Shown here: positions 35,054-45,230 of the stretch, piece by piece
Layout of the letters: every line of letters starts with the position of its first letter
Position numbering within the stretch: position 1 is the first letter of the stretch
Source: Gemmatales bacterium
Lineage (GTDB): Bacteria > Planctomycetota > Planctomycetia > Gemmatales > Gemmataceae
Length of the DNA: 64,000 bases
Assembly (NCBI GenBank): GCA_026004675.1
Contig: BPJP01000001.1
Span: forward strand, 1,044,671-1,108,670
Reading direction: 5' to 3'
Made by a program: the position numbers and the translations under genes
The notes under the pieces: model-generated
What the model saw: the letters and a program-made list of their open reading frames with translations, nothing else
Databases searched by the model: none
Told to the model about the DNA's origin: nothing

Positions 35054-38000
35054 CTATTTGACGACTGGCGGCATTTTCAACAGATAGGCGTTGACGGTCT
35101 TGAATTCCAAGCCGCGCGGTCCGCAACTGACGGCAATCGATTGTTTGTCAGGAGCGATGTCGAGAGAATAAAACGGTCCCAGCGGCAGCTGCTCGCTGTG
35201 GAGCAATTTGCCGTCCGCGGCGCTCCACACAGCCAGGTATCCGCTGTTGCCTGGCGCGTTACCGACGCTGATCAAGTATTTGCCATCCTCGGTGAATCGC
35301 AAGCCGTATACCCAACCCGGATGAGCCTTGGGCGGACCAGGAATGACATTTTTCGGCGGCTTGATCGATGGATTGGCGAAGTCGCGAATCACCTTGCCGT
35401 CGGCGATGTTCCAGAGTTTGATGGAACGATCGCTGCTTCCCGACGCCAGGAATCGGCCATCCGGACTGATAGCGATACAGAAAACCCCTTCGCGGTGTCC
35501 TTGCTCGAACTCTTTCTCTTTGTAGCCCCTGAACTCGCGGATCAAATTGCCGTTGTTGGCATCGAAAAGCTTGATCGAATGATCCAAGCTTCCGGAGGCG
35601 ACTTGTTTGCCGTCTCGACTCCACGCGATGCAATAGATCGGTGCAGGAGTCGGCTTGAGATGGGCGTCGATGGTTCGAAGAACCTTGCCGTCGTTCAGGT
35701 TCCAGATGCGCAACCGGCCATCGTGACAACCCGTTGCCAGCTGCGTCCCCTGTTCATTGAAGGCGACGGCGTCGACCAGGTTCGGATGGTTGAAACTGTT
35801 GATTGGCGAATCGGAAGCGAACTTCCATTGACGAACGGTTTTGTCTTCGCTGCTGGTATAGAACTCGGAACCGTTGGGGACGAAGACAACGCTGGTGACG
35901 CCCGCGTCGTGGGCGTAACTTTGCACTGGTTTGCCGAACTCCGCCGACGGAGGCTGCCCAGGACGGTAATCGACGTTCCAGCTCAGGACCGTTTTGTCCT
36001 CGCAACCCGCGGTCAGAGCCAGGTTGTTGGGACTGAAGGCCAACGAACGGACGCCAGCGGGAACCTTGAAGACGCCGATTGGTTTTGCGTCGTTGAAGTT
36101 GAACAAATAGACGGCTTTCTTGCCGCCGGCAGCCACCATTTGCGCGTTTTGCGAAATGGCGACCGCTGTGACGGGCTCATCGACCTTATACGTCCGGTCG
36201 TTGTTGCCATTGCCGGTATTCCAGAGTTTGACGGCTTTGTCGTCGCCTCCGGTCAAAAGCTGCGCTCCATTCGCCGTGCGGGCCAGCGAACGCAATGGCA
36301 TCGGTGAAACGGCGATGGCACGCAGTACCGACAAGGTATAAATCCCCAGGTTTTTGTTAGCGCCACCCGCAACGATGGTTTGGTTGTTGGGGTGAAAATC
36401 GACAGCCTGTACCGGCCCATCCTGGGCGAAAGCTTCGAGTTCGACCGTGCTGGCGATATCCCAAACACGCGCCAGTTTGTCGGCGGCACCAGTGACGATT
36501 TTCGTCTTGTCGAAGCTGAAAGCGACGGATGAGACTTCCGCGGGATGGTTGAAGGACTTGAGTTCTTTGCCGTCGCCCATGTTGAAAATCTTCACGTTCT
36601 TGCCAGCGGCAGCCCCGACCAGCGAATAGTCCCGGCTGAAAGCGACCGATTTCACCGCATCTGCAAAGGCTGGGAAGGCTCGAGCCACCGTTGGCGGTTT
36701 GCCCGCGGCAATGGCCCAGAGCTTCACCGTCTTGTCAGCACCGCCAGTGAGCACCTGGGAATTGCTGTTATGGAACGCCACACTGCTGACGCCGCCAGGA
36801 TGCGCTTCCCATGAGGTGATCACCGCGATGTCGCTCAGTCGGGCTGCCTTGTCTGCTCCTCCGGTAACGAGCGTGCGGTTGTCATTGAGAAATGCGAGGG
36901 CGTGCACTGCCGCTGTGTGATCGGTCACGGTTTGGAGTTCTTTGCCCGTTACGAGGTCCACAGCCTGAACAAGATTGGCTTTTTTCGCGTCGTCGCTAAT
37001 AGATGCGGCGAAACGGGAACCATTGGGACTGACAGCGACGTTCTGGACTGGACCTGCGAACGTGAAGGACATAAGCGGTTTGACGCCAGCTTTGAGAGCG
37101 GCGAAATTCCACACGTGGACCGCTTTGTCCTGACCTCCCGAAACCAGTTTGGTGTTGTCCGCACTCAAACTGACACTGGTTACGCCCGCGCTGTGTGCTG
37201 CTAGCGAGACGAGTGGCTTGCCATCCGCTGCGTTCCAGACTTTGATCGTCTTGTCGTCGCCGGCGGAAATGACGCGGTCTCCCTGCGTATTGAAGATCGC
37301 CTGATGGACAGGACCTTCGTGGCTAGCTTGCCAGACCAAAGCCGGTGTCGAGACCCTGGCAGTCTTGTCGGCACTGGCAGAAATTACCAGCGTGCCCGAC
37401 GGATGAATCGCCACCGCCTTCACAGGAGCCGAATGGCTGAAGATTTCTTGAATCTTCCCATCCAACCCGTAAGTGCGAGCGTGATTTTCTCCGCCAGCGA
37501 CGATCCGGCTTCCGTCAGCGACCACCCCGACACTTGTGACAGCAGCCGGCGTGGCGATGGTCGCTGTCAGTTTTCCATCCGCCAGCGTCCATACGCGAAG
37601 CGATTTGTCAGCGCAACCCGTTACGAGGCGACTGCCGTCTTTCGTCAACGCAAGGCTCGTGACACCCATGGGATGAGCGAGTTTGCCTTTGTTGGCACCG
37701 TCAGCCGGATTCCAGACCTGGACGGTTTTGTCCGCACTGGCGGAAATGAGGAGGTTGCCCGCTGGATTGAACAAAAGATCGGTTACTGCCCCGCCGTGCC
37801 CTTTCACCGTTCGAAGTTCCTTTGCCGAAGCCACGTCGTACAGACGGATCATGTTGTCGGCAAATCCAGCTGCCACTATCTTGCCATCCGGATTAAGAGC
37901 TACGCACAGAGGCACGTTGGGCAGCTTGTCGATGCGTTTTACGACTTGGCCATTGCCCGTATTCCAGATGGTGAGCGACTTGTCAGCGCCGGCGGACGCG

Positions 38001-39691
38001 GTGAAGGCGCCGTTTCCGCTGAAGGCGACGTCGTTAATCGCTGCCGTGTTGCCTCCAAACGCACGAACTGCTTGCCCATTGGAAAGATTCCATAAGCGAA
38101 CTTGTTTGTCGTTGCAGCCCGTCAGGAGCAAATTGCCGTCAGGGCTGACGACGGCAGAGGTGACTTGATCGGGATGACCCAGCGTTTTCGGTGCGACCGC
38201 CGGCAGCTTCCACATTTTGATGACCCCGTCTTTGCCGGCGGAGAGCAGCAATTGGTTGTTCGGATGAATAGCGAGAGACGTGATTCCCTGCGAGTGGCCG
38301 CCGAATTCCGCGATCTGCTTGCCATCCCCCTGGTTCCAAAAGCGGATGGTCGCGTCTTCGCTGCCAGAAACTAGTATTTGGTTATTGTTGCTCAGAGCGA
38401 CGGCCGTGACCGGCGCAGTGTGGCCGGCGTATGGCCGTTCCATTTGCAGGTTTTGCAAATTCCACGTCCGGACCAGGTTGTCATCACTGCCCGTCACGAG
38501 GCGATTGCCATCGGCGCTGGCTGCCGCCGCCAGAACCCCTTTCGGATGGGCAAGAGTTCGGGTCGGCGTCTGAGGCAACGCCCAGATTTTCACAAGACCA
38601 TCCCCGCCGGCAGTTGCCAGCTGGTTGCTTTGCGTGTTGAACGAGATGCCCGTCACCGGTCCCGAATGTGCCAGGACTCTGTGGATCAGCTTGCCGTCGC
38701 CGGCATTCCACAAATAAAGAAAATGGTCGGCAGTACCGCCAGCGATGATCGAGTTGTTGGGCGCTTGGGCCAGGGCGGTCACCGCAGCTGTCGGACCTGT
38801 CAAGACGCGGAGCTGTTGACCGTTTGAGAAGTTGGAAACGCGAACTGTTTTGTCGGCACTGCCAGTCAGGATTTGGCTGGCATTGTTGACGAGTGCGGCC
38901 GTGGTCACCTGGTCCTGATGCGGAGCCTGCAAATAGCGCATAGGAGCAACGGGCATTTTCCAGAATTTAAGAGTGCCGTCTTCGCCGATGCTATAAGCAG
39001 CCTGCGAATTGGGATGGAACATCACATCGACCGCTGCTGCGGCATGCCCGTAAATGACGCCGAGCGGTTTGCCATCAGTGGGGTTCCAGAAGCGGATGGT
39101 CTTGTCGGCTCCCGAACTGGCGAGCAGTTTGCCATCGTCGCTGAAAGCGACGCCTGTGACGGCGCCTTGGTGGCCGCCGACTTTAAGCAATTGTTTGCCG
39201 TCCGCTGTGTTCCACACCAGGATCGTCCCGTCCTTGCATGCCGCGGCCATCAACTTGCCGTCTTTGTTCAAGGCGACGGCGTTGACCCCGTCGGCAGCCT
39301 GAAACGCCCGGAGGTGCGTGTCGGAGGGGATATCCCAAATCTTTGCCGTTCTGTCCTGGCTTGCCGTCGCCAGAAGGCGGCCGTCTTTGCTGACGGCGAC
39401 ATTCAGGATGAGGCTCTGGTGGCCTTTGCTGCCGCCGAATATCTTGATCTCTTCACCCGTTTTGGCGTCCCAGAGTCGGGCGGTGTTGTCAAAACTGCCC
39501 GTGACCACATATTTGCCGTTCGGTGTAAACGCCACGGAATATACGGTTTCCGTGTGCCCCTGAAACGCGAGCAAAACCGAAGGCGGCAATTTTTCCTGGG
39601 CCGACGATGATGTTTTCCAAATGGCCGTCGCCAAAACCAACAAGCACGTCCAACGTGCCAAACGAATGAAACGAGACCGATAATGATGCAT
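35054..39691 (-). CDS. Giant WD40 protein with 35 repeats (five propellers)
   Basis: A 1545-residue protein. The ATG at 39691 has an AAGGACGTGG upstream and gives a signal-anchor start (ARWTCLLVLATAIWKTSSSA), so the propellers are probably exported; an in-frame start at 39805 lies 38 residues further out. By reading the repeats I count 35, nearly all of the form H-x-x-x-V-x-(S/A)-(V/L)-x-F... ending (L/V/I)-W-(N/D). This is exactly 5 x 7, consistent with five seven-bladed propellers. No kinase or other catalytic domain is attached. It has no operon partner. Probably a secreted protein-interaction scaffold. Confidence 0.88.
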   Translation of the reverse strand: MHHYRSRFIRLARWTCLLVLATAIWKTSSSAQEKLPPSVLLAFQGHTETVYSVAFTPNGKYVVTGSFDNTARLWDAKTGEEIKIFGGSKGHQSLILNVAVSKDGRLLATASQDRTAKIWDIPSDTHLRAFQAADGVNAVALNKDGKLMAAACKDGTILVWNTADGKQLLKVGGHQGAVTGVAFSDDGKLLASSGADKTIRFWNPTDGKPLGVIYGHAAAAVDVMFHPNSQAAYSIGEDGTLKFWKMPVAPMRYLQAPHQDQVTTAALVNNASQILTGSADKTVRVSNFSNGQQLRVLTGPTAAVTALAQAPNNSIIAGGTADHFLYLWNAGDGKLIHRVLAHSGPVTGISFNTQSNQLATAGGDGLVKIWALPQTPTRTLAHPKGVLAAAASADGNRLVTGSDDNLVRTWNLQNLQMERPYAGHTAPVTAVALSNNNQILVSGSEDATIRFWNQGDGKQIAEFGGHSQGITSLAIHPNNQLLLSAGKDGVIKMWKLPAVAPKTLGHPDQVTSAVVSPDGNLLLTGCNDKQVRLWNLSNGQAVRAFGGNTAAINDVAFSGNGAFTASAGADKSLTIWNTGNGQVVKRIDKLPNVPLCVALNPDGKIVAAGFADNMIRLYDVASAKELRTVKGHGGAVTDLLFNPAGNLLISASADKTVQVWNPADGANKGKLAHPMGVTSLALTKDGSRLVTGCADKSLRVWTLADGKLTATIATPAAVTSVGVVADGSRIVAGGENHARTYGLDGKIQEIFSHSAPVKAVAIHPSGTLVISASADKTARVSTPALVWQASHEGPVHQAIFNTQGDRVISAGDDKTIKVWNAADGKPLVSLAAHSAGVTSVSLSADNTKLVSGGQDKAVHVWNFAALKAGVKPLMSFTFAGPVQNVAVSPNGSRFAASISDDAKKANLVQAVDLVTGKELQTVTDHTAAVHALAFLNDNRTLVTGGADKAARLSDIAVITSWEAHPGGVSSVAFHNSNSQVLTGGADKTVKLWAIAAGKPPTVARAFPAFADAVKSVAFSRDYSLVGAAAGKNVKIFNMGDGKELKSFNHPAEVSSVAFSFDKTKIVTGAADKLARVWDIASTVELEAFAQDGPVQAVDFHPNNQTIVAGGANKNLGIYTLSVLRAIAVSPMPLRSLARTANGAQLLTGGDDKAVKLWNTGNGNNDRTYKVDEPVTAVAISQNAQMVAAGGKKAVYLFNFNDAKPIGVFKVPAGVRSLAFSPNNLALTAGCEDKTVLSWNVDYRPGQPPSAEFGKPVQSYAHDAGVTSVVFVPNGSEFYTSSEDKTVRQWKFASDSPINSFNHPNLVDAVAFNEQGTQLATGCHDGRLRIWNLNDGKVLRTIDAHLKPTPAPIYCIAWSRDGKQVASGSLDHSIKLFDANNGNLIREFRGYKEKEFEQGHREGVFCIAISPDGRFLASGSSDRSIKLWNIADGKVIRDFANPSIKPPKNVIPGPPKAHPGWVYGLRFTEDGKYLISVGNAPGNSGYLAVWSAADGKLLHSEQLPLGPFYSLDIAPDKQSIAVSCGPRGLEFKTVNAYLLKMPPVVK

Positions 39692-39900
39692 GTTTCCACG
39701 TCCTTTGAAGGAATGAAAAAGGCGGGACCGCAGAGAGCAGCGTTTGAAGATTGCGGCCACAAGTCGGGGATGGTTTAGTTTGGCAAGGAAACAGTCCGCT
39801 GTCAACCGTTTAGCATAATTGTTGCGATCGAGATTGGGCTAGGCGGTTTTGACCCAGCCTCCACCGGGCGAGCGACACATCTTTCTTGGCGCTGACAGCC

Positions 39901-41271
39901 TCAGGCGGATCGCCTGATAGATAGATCGGTCTCGGCGTCGAGTGGTTTGGTGTCGCGAAGACTGCCCAACAATTTGCCAAGCAAAAGCACTGTGCGTTCG
40001 GTGGCGCCCTGCTGGCGTACAACTAACTCCTGGGCACGACGTCCCAGGTCAGTCCGTTGCTTATGCGACAACAACAGCTTGCGCACGGCGCTTTCGAGTT
40101 CCGCGGCATCGGCGACCTGAATGGCTCCGCCAGCGGCCGCCAGCCTGTTGGCTGTGTCCCGGAAATTCCAAACGTGCGGTCCGAACAAGACGGCAGCACC
40201 GTAGGCTGCCGGTTCGATCATGTTCTGCCCGCCCCGTCGTCCATCAAGACTTCCCCCGACAAAGGCGATGTCGGCTAATCCCCAAATGGCTTGTAATTCG
40301 CCAATCGTATCGACGAGAACGACGGGAGTCGGAAGCTTGCCGCGAAGTTCTGTCGATGGGTCCGACTGCGTCGCCGAAGCAAACCAACTGCGGCGAACAT
40401 AGGGAACCTGCAATCGTTCGAGCAAAGCAGCGACTTCATCGAATCGTTCTTTTTGCCTCGGAACCACAATCAGCCTCAGCCGAGGAAACTCGGGCTGCAG
40501 CTTCATGTAGATTTGGACCACCAGCTGTTCTTCGGGAAACTGCGTGCTGCCTGCCACCCAGACAGTGTCGCTGGGTTGGATGCCGAACAAGCGGCCAAGT
40601 TCGCGGGTTCGCGGCTGGTTGCGATCCGCCTGAACGCCATCATATTTGATTGAGCCTGTGACGTGGATGGTTTCGCTAGAGGCTCCCAGCAGGCGGAACC
40701 AAGCGCCATATTCTTCGGTTTGCACCGCAAAAAGAGAAACCTTTTGCAAAAGAGAAGCGGCCAACGAACGAACAAGCCGGTAACGTTTGTAACTCCGCGG
40801 GCTCATGCGGGCGTTGACGACTGCAACCGGGATCGACAAGCGCGATGCAGCATGCAGGAAGTTCGGCCAAAGCTCGCACTCCGCCAGCACAATCAACCTG
40901 GGGTCTACGCGGCGCAACAGCCTGTTGACGGACCAGGAAAAGTCCAGCGGCCAGTAAAACACCGGCAAGTCCGAAAACGCTTTTTGGGCTTCCACATAGC
41001 CGGTGTCGGTCGTGGTTGAAACGACACAAGGATAATCGGGAAAGAGGGCACGAAACCGAGCGACCAGGGTACGCAGCAGGTGGATTTCCCCGACGCTGAC
41101 GCCATGAAACCAGACAGGCTTGGGCGGCAATAAAAGCGACGCCGGCAAACAGCCGGTGATCTTTTGCCACATGCCTCGGCGATACTTTCCCGTCTTCAAG
41201 GACTTATAGAGAAGCCAAGGGAACAAGATGGCGAGTAGCATCAAGTAAATGGCGTTTACAAGCCAGGCCAT
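39901..41271 (-). CDS. waaA: 3-deoxy-D-manno-octulosonic acid (Kdo) transferase
   Basis: A 456-residue GT30-like glycosyltransferase that adds Kdo to lipid A. The N-terminal membrane segment (AIYLMLLAILFPWLLYKSL) is typical, then KPVWFHGVSVGEIHLLRTLV with the catalytic Glu in GVSVGE. Further family blocks are STTTDTGYVEAQKAF, LAECELWPNFLHAA, VNARMSPRSYKRY, and in the C-terminal half FVGGSLDGRRGGQNMIEPAAYG. It implies a Kdo-containing lipopolysaccharide and hence a diderm envelope. No other lipid A gene is adjacent. Divergent from neither neighbour; follows secA's strand. Confidence 0.93.
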   Translation of the reverse strand: MAWLVNAIYLMLLAILFPWLLYKSLKTGKYRRGMWQKITGCLPASLLLPPKPVWFHGVSVGEIHLLRTLVARFRALFPDYPCVVSTTTDTGYVEAQKAFSDLPVFYWPLDFSWSVNRLLRRVDPRLIVLAECELWPNFLHAASRLSIPVAVVNARMSPRSYKRYRLVRSLAASLLQKVSLFAVQTEEYGAWFRLLGASSETIHVTGSIKYDGVQADRNQPRTRELGRLFGIQPSDTVWVAGSTQFPEEQLVVQIYMKLQPEFPRLRLIVVPRQKERFDEVAALLERLQVPYVRRSWFASATQSDPSTELRGKLPTPVVLVDTIGELQAIWGLADIAFVGGSLDGRRGGQNMIEPAAYGAAVLFGPHVWNFRDTANRLAAAGGAIQVADAAELESAVRKLLLSHKQRTDLGRRAQELVVRQQGATERTVLLLGKLLGSLRDTKPLDAETDLSIRRSA

Positions 41272-41349
41272 GCAATGGAATCCTTTCCGAACCAGTTCCT
41301 GGGTCGATCATTACGGAGGGATTGGCTTTTGCTTCACCAGCCTGGCTGT

Positions 41350-44300
41350 TCAGCCAGCCGCCTGCCGCATGCAACAGTTCTTGAACTTCCGTCCCGAACC
41401 GCACGGACAGGGGTCGTTTCGTCCGACCCGTTGGCCTTTGTTGCGGATCGGTTCGCGTTTCTTTCCTTGCTGGCTGGCGGAAATGGCGGCATCTTGTTCG
41501 GCGCGGATGCTGTCGAGCAAGCGCTCCGCCTCGGCATGTTCCGCCGACTGGATCGACCACAGCGTTTCCTGAAAGCCTTCGTCCTCTTCCATGCGAAAGA
41601 CCGCGTCTGTGATCTTGTCGTAAACGCCCTCCCACATGGCCTCGAATTCCTTCATGCCTTGGCGTTTGTACTCGGTCTTGGGATCGACCTGGGCATACCC
41701 GACAAGCCCGATTCCCTGGCGGAGATGGTCCATCGTATAAAGGTGGTTTTTCCAGGATGAATCGAGTCGACCAAGGATCAAGCTCCGCTCCATGCCATAC
41801 ATTTCGGGGCGGTATTTATCGTCGAAGGCGTTCCAGAGGATTTGTCTGGCCTGATCGCGGTTGATGCCCGTAAGTTCCTTTTCAGACACATCGACGTTGA
41901 GTTCCGACTTCATCCACTGGGCGAGTTCCGCTGCCGTGTCCGCGTCGGAAAGCCGCCTGCCTTCGAAGCACTCGTCGATTTTGGCGTCGATGTCCTCGTG
42001 CCCGACGAGGTCGTCGATCACAGCATCGCCGTCTTTCTGGTCGCCTGAGGGTTTGAGCGGAATAGTGGGCTGTCGGCGTTTGGGAAAGAAGTCGCGGCTC
42101 GCTTGCATCAATAACGCGAAGATTTTCGGCCGAGAGAAAGTGCGAAATTCCTCCTCCGACCACTGGTCGGTCACGCCCGGGAAGCGTTGTTTGGCCCAGT
42201 CAAGCAGACCATCGCGGTCGTATTTCTGGCCGCTGGGCGAGGCCGAATGTTCAGACATGAAGCGGGCCATGCCGATCTTGACCGGGAATTCGATTTCTTT
42301 CAGGCGGTAGAGGTGCTTGACTTTTTCTTTGAGCACTTCCTTGATTTCGTCGGGATCTTTATCGACCAACTCAGCGGGCGACATTTCGAGCTGGAATTTC
42401 GCTTTGGCCCAATCGCAAATGGAGCGCAGCCCCCAATCGCTATCGAAATAGGGTTTGCCGCCGCTAAGATCGACTTTTTCGATCGCTTTTTCGGCGCGTT
42501 CCTGGAGGAATTGGGCGAGGTTATCCCGGCCGATCTTCTTCAATTCGCGGTCGGTCAGCGACAACCCCCAGCGCGAGTTCACGCCGCTGGCCATGGCTTG
42601 CCAGCTCCATTCGCGCGGCTCGACATCGAGGCTGAGGTTTTCGTCGATCATTTCCTGGATCTGCGTGGGGATCAACCGGGTGGCTTTGTCGAGCGCCGTT
42701 TTCACCGCTTCCTCATAGTTCGAGCGGGCGAATTCCGAAGCATCGAACTCGACGCCCAGCCGGTTGGCAGCGAATTCCGCGAACGCGGACGGGCCATATT
42801 CTTCGTCGAGAAAACGATCGACCGCCATGTTGATCTGGTCGTCGATCATTTCCAGGATGCGCATCTTGCAGTTGGCACCTTCGAGGATTTCCTGACGATA
42901 GCCGTACACGCTCTTCCGCTGGTGATCCATGACTTCGTCGTATTCGAGGAGGTTTTTGCGGATGTCGAAGTTGCGTTCTTCGACTTTTTTCTGGGCAGCT
43001 TCGATGCGGCGAGAAACCATTCGGCTTTCGATGGCCTGGCCCTCCTCCATGCCGAGTTTGGTGAGAACCTTGGCCACCCATTCACCGGCGAAGATGCGCA
43101 TCAAGTCGTCCTGAAGCGAGAGGAAGAAGCGACTCGACCCCGGGTCTCCCTGCCGACCGGCCCGGCCACGCAGCTGATTATCGATCCGGCGTGCTTCGTG
43201 TCTTTCCGTGCCGATGATGTGCAGGCCGCCAAGTGCCGCCACCTTGCGCCCTTCTTCCTTCATCTTCTCTTTGGCTTCGATCTCCTCGACGGTTTTTTTC
43301 CAGACGTCTTCGGGCACATCGAGACGGGTGGGGTATTTATCTTTGAGTTTGGCCCAGGCGAGCGTTTCCGGGTTGCCGCCGAGGATGATGTCGGTGCCGC
43401 GACCCGCCATATTCGTAGCGATCGTCACGGCGCCGATGCGGCCGGCCTGGGAAACGATTTCTGCTTCGCGGGCGGCGTACTCCGGCTTGGCATTGAGCAG
43501 TTCATGTTTGATGCCTTTGCGCTTCAGCATGGCGCTGAGTTTTTCCGATTTGTCGACATCCGTCGTGCCGATCAGGATGGGCCTCCCTTGATTGTGCACC
43601 TCGACGACTTCGTCCACGACCGCTTTCCACTTTTCTTCTTCAGTGCGAAAGATCACGTCGGGATGATTGATGCGGATGAGCGGCTTGTTGGTCGGGATGG
43701 CGATGACGTCGAGCTTGTAGATTTTCCAGAATTCGGTTGCCTCGGTCATGGCGGTGCCCGTCATGCCCGCGAGCTTCTTGTAGAGCTTGAAATAATTCTG
43801 CAGGGTGATGGTGGCGAGCGTTTGCGTTTCTTCCTTGATGGGAACGCGCTCTTTCGCTTCCACCGCCTGATGCAGGCCGTCGCTCCACTGCCGGCCTAAC
43901 ATCAACCGACCGGTGAATTCATCGACGATGATCACGCTCATCTCACCCGTTTCCGGATGGGGCATAACCACGTATTTCTTGTCTCTTTGGTAGAGGTGGT
44001 GAGCTTTCAGGGCGTTATCGATCAAGTGAGGCCATTCCATGTTTCCGGCCGTGTAGAAACTTTCTACACCGGCCAGTTCTTCCGCCATGCGAATGCCTTC
44101 ATCCGTCAAATGGCAGGTATGCTCTTTCTCTTTGACTTCGAAATAACGCCCCGGATGCTGCTTTTGCAGCTCAGTCAACTTGACGGCGATTTCGTTCGCT
44201 TTGGCATAGCGGCGGAGATCGCCGAACGCCGGACCGGAAATGATCAGCGGGGTCCGCGCTTCGTCGATCAGGATATTATCGACCTCGTCGATAATTGCAT

Positions 44301-45060
44301 AGTTGAGGGATTTCTGGCACTGTTGGTGCCAGGGGTCGTAACGCGGGTCGCCCCACCGGGCCGGTTTCATGTTGTCCCGCAAGTAATCGAAACCGAATTC
44401 GCTGTTGGTGCCGTACGTAATATCGCAATCGTAAGCTTTTCGGCGGTCGGGCGGGCTCATGTCGCTTTGGATATAGCCGGCCGTCACACCAAGAGCCTGG
44501 TAGATCGGCAGCATCCATTCGCAGTCACGACGCGCAAGGTAATCGTTGACCGTCACGATATGAACGCCCTTGCCTTCGAGGGCGTTGAGATAGGCCGGCA
44601 AGGTGGCGACAAGCGTCTTGCCTTCGCCGGTGACCATTTCGGCGATATTCCCTCGGTGCAAGACGATGCCACCCAGAATCTGCACGTCGAAGTGCCGCAT
44701 CTTTTTCGTCCGCTTGCCGGCTTCGCGGCAGGCGGCGAATGCTTCCGGCAGCAGATCATCGAGCGTCTCGCCATCGGCCAGCCTCTGGCGGAACTTGGGC
44801 GTCAGTTCCTTCAGCTCGGCGTCGGTCAACGCTTCCATCCTCGGTTCCAGTTCGTTGACACGAGCGATGAGCGAACCCGGAGCGGGCATATAGCCGTTTT
44901 CCGAATCGCGCGAACGGATGTAGCCGAGCTTTCTGAGCGTCCGCTCGTTGCTCGACCCGAACAGACGAGTGATGAAGTTGGCGACCGCTTCGGAAAACGC
45001 ACTCAATCCGTCACTCAGTTTTTCCCAGAAACTGGTATCGACGGCAGGTTCAGTACTCAT
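41350..45060 (-). CDS. secA: Preprotein translocase ATPase SecA (long form)
   Basis: A 1236-residue SecA, about 330 longer than E. coli's 901. The motor is complete: Walker A GEGKTLVA at 145-152, GTNSEFGFDYLRDNM, DEVDNILIDEARTPLIISG, and in the second motor half TDVDKSEKL, NMAGRGTDIILGG and GRAGRQGDPGSSRFFLSLQDD. The extra length lies mainly in the C-terminal third (scaffold region). The end is the zinc-binding SEC-C motif NDPCPCGSGRKFKNCC. It drives export through SecYEG. A promoter (45123-45151) and a palindrome (45079-45095) lie upstream. Confidence 0.96.
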   Translation of the reverse strand: MSTEPAVDTSFWEKLSDGLSAFSEAVANFITRLFGSSNERTLRKLGYIRSRDSENGYMPAPGSLIARVNELEPRMEALTDAELKELTPKFRQRLADGETLDDLLPEAFAACREAGKRTKKMRHFDVQILGGIVLHRGNIAEMVTGEGKTLVATLPAYLNALEGKGVHIVTVNDYLARRDCEWMLPIYQALGVTAGYIQSDMSPPDRRKAYDCDITYGTNSEFGFDYLRDNMKPARWGDPRYDPWHQQCQKSLNYAIIDEVDNILIDEARTPLIISGPAFGDLRRYAKANEIAVKLTELQKQHPGRYFEVKEKEHTCHLTDEGIRMAEELAGVESFYTAGNMEWPHLIDNALKAHHLYQRDKKYVVMPHPETGEMSVIIVDEFTGRLMLGRQWSDGLHQAVEAKERVPIKEETQTLATITLQNYFKLYKKLAGMTGTAMTEATEFWKIYKLDVIAIPTNKPLIRINHPDVIFRTEEEKWKAVVDEVVEVHNQGRPILIGTTDVDKSEKLSAMLKRKGIKHELLNAKPEYAAREAEIVSQAGRIGAVTIATNMAGRGTDIILGGNPETLAWAKLKDKYPTRLDVPEDVWKKTVEEIEAKEKMKEEGRKVAALGGLHIIGTERHEARRIDNQLRGRAGRQGDPGSSRFFLSLQDDLMRIFAGEWVAKVLTKLGMEEGQAIESRMVSRRIEAAQKKVEERNFDIRKNLLEYDEVMDHQRKSVYGYRQEILEGANCKMRILEMIDDQINMAVDRFLDEEYGPSAFAEFAANRLGVEFDASEFARSNYEEAVKTALDKATRLIPTQIQEMIDENLSLDVEPREWSWQAMASGVNSRWGLSLTDRELKKIGRDNLAQFLQERAEKAIEKVDLSGGKPYFDSDWGLRSICDWAKAKFQLEMSPAELVDKDPDEIKEVLKEKVKHLYRLKEIEFPVKIGMARFMSEHSASPSGQKYDRDGLLDWAKQRFPGVTDQWSEEEFRTFSRPKIFALLMQASRDFFPKRRQPTIPLKPSGDQKDGDAVIDDLVGHEDIDAKIDECFEGRRLSDADTAAELAQWMKSELNVDVSEKELTGINRDQARQILWNAFDDKYRPEMYGMERSLILGRLDSSWKNHLYTMDHLRQGIGLVGYAQVDPKTEYKRQGMKEFEAMWEGVYDKITDAVFRMEEDEGFQETLWSIQSAEHAEAERLLDSIRAEQDAAISASQQGKKREPIRNKGQRVGRNDPCPCGSGRKFKNCCMRQAAG

Positions 45061-45078
45061 GGTGGAAAATGCCTCCCC

Positions 45079-45095
45079 GCAGTGCCTGGCACTGC
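45079..45095. promoter_or_regulatory. 17-base palindrome in the secA leader
   Basis: GCAGTGCC-T-GGCACTGC is a perfect dyad with 8-base arms, between the predicted -10 and the secA start (19 bases from the ATG). It could be an operator or an RNA hairpin next to the ribosome site. Confidence 0.4.
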
Positions 45096-45122
45096 CTGAA
45101 TCGGGCTTGGAATCAGTTAGTC

Positions 45123-45151
45123 AGTCTAAGGCGGCCCTGGAAAGGGGTCAA
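45123..45151 (-). promoter_or_regulatory. Candidate secA promoter
   Basis: TTGACC (45151-45146), a 17-base spacer and TAGACT (45128-45123) on the minus strand, about 60 bases upstream of the start. Confidence 0.45.
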
Positions 45152-45230
45152 TATGGACCGGACACGCGGCGGCTGAATCTCGCTGACACGCCGCTGTTTT
45201 TCTTCGGAAAGCCAACAGCCGCCCCGCAGG

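Noticed and set aside
35054..39691. Periodic repeats taken for a CRISPR or tandem DNA repeat
   Set aside because: The period is about 125 bases and varies, and the repeats are conserved as WD40 protein, not as DNA.
39901..39917. TCAGGCG-GAT-CGCCTGA hairpin as a waaA terminator
   Set aside because: It includes the stop codon and last codons and is not followed by a T run.
42187..43899. A 570-codon plus-strand reading frame inside secA
   Set aside because: Antisense shadow of a strongly conserved gene.
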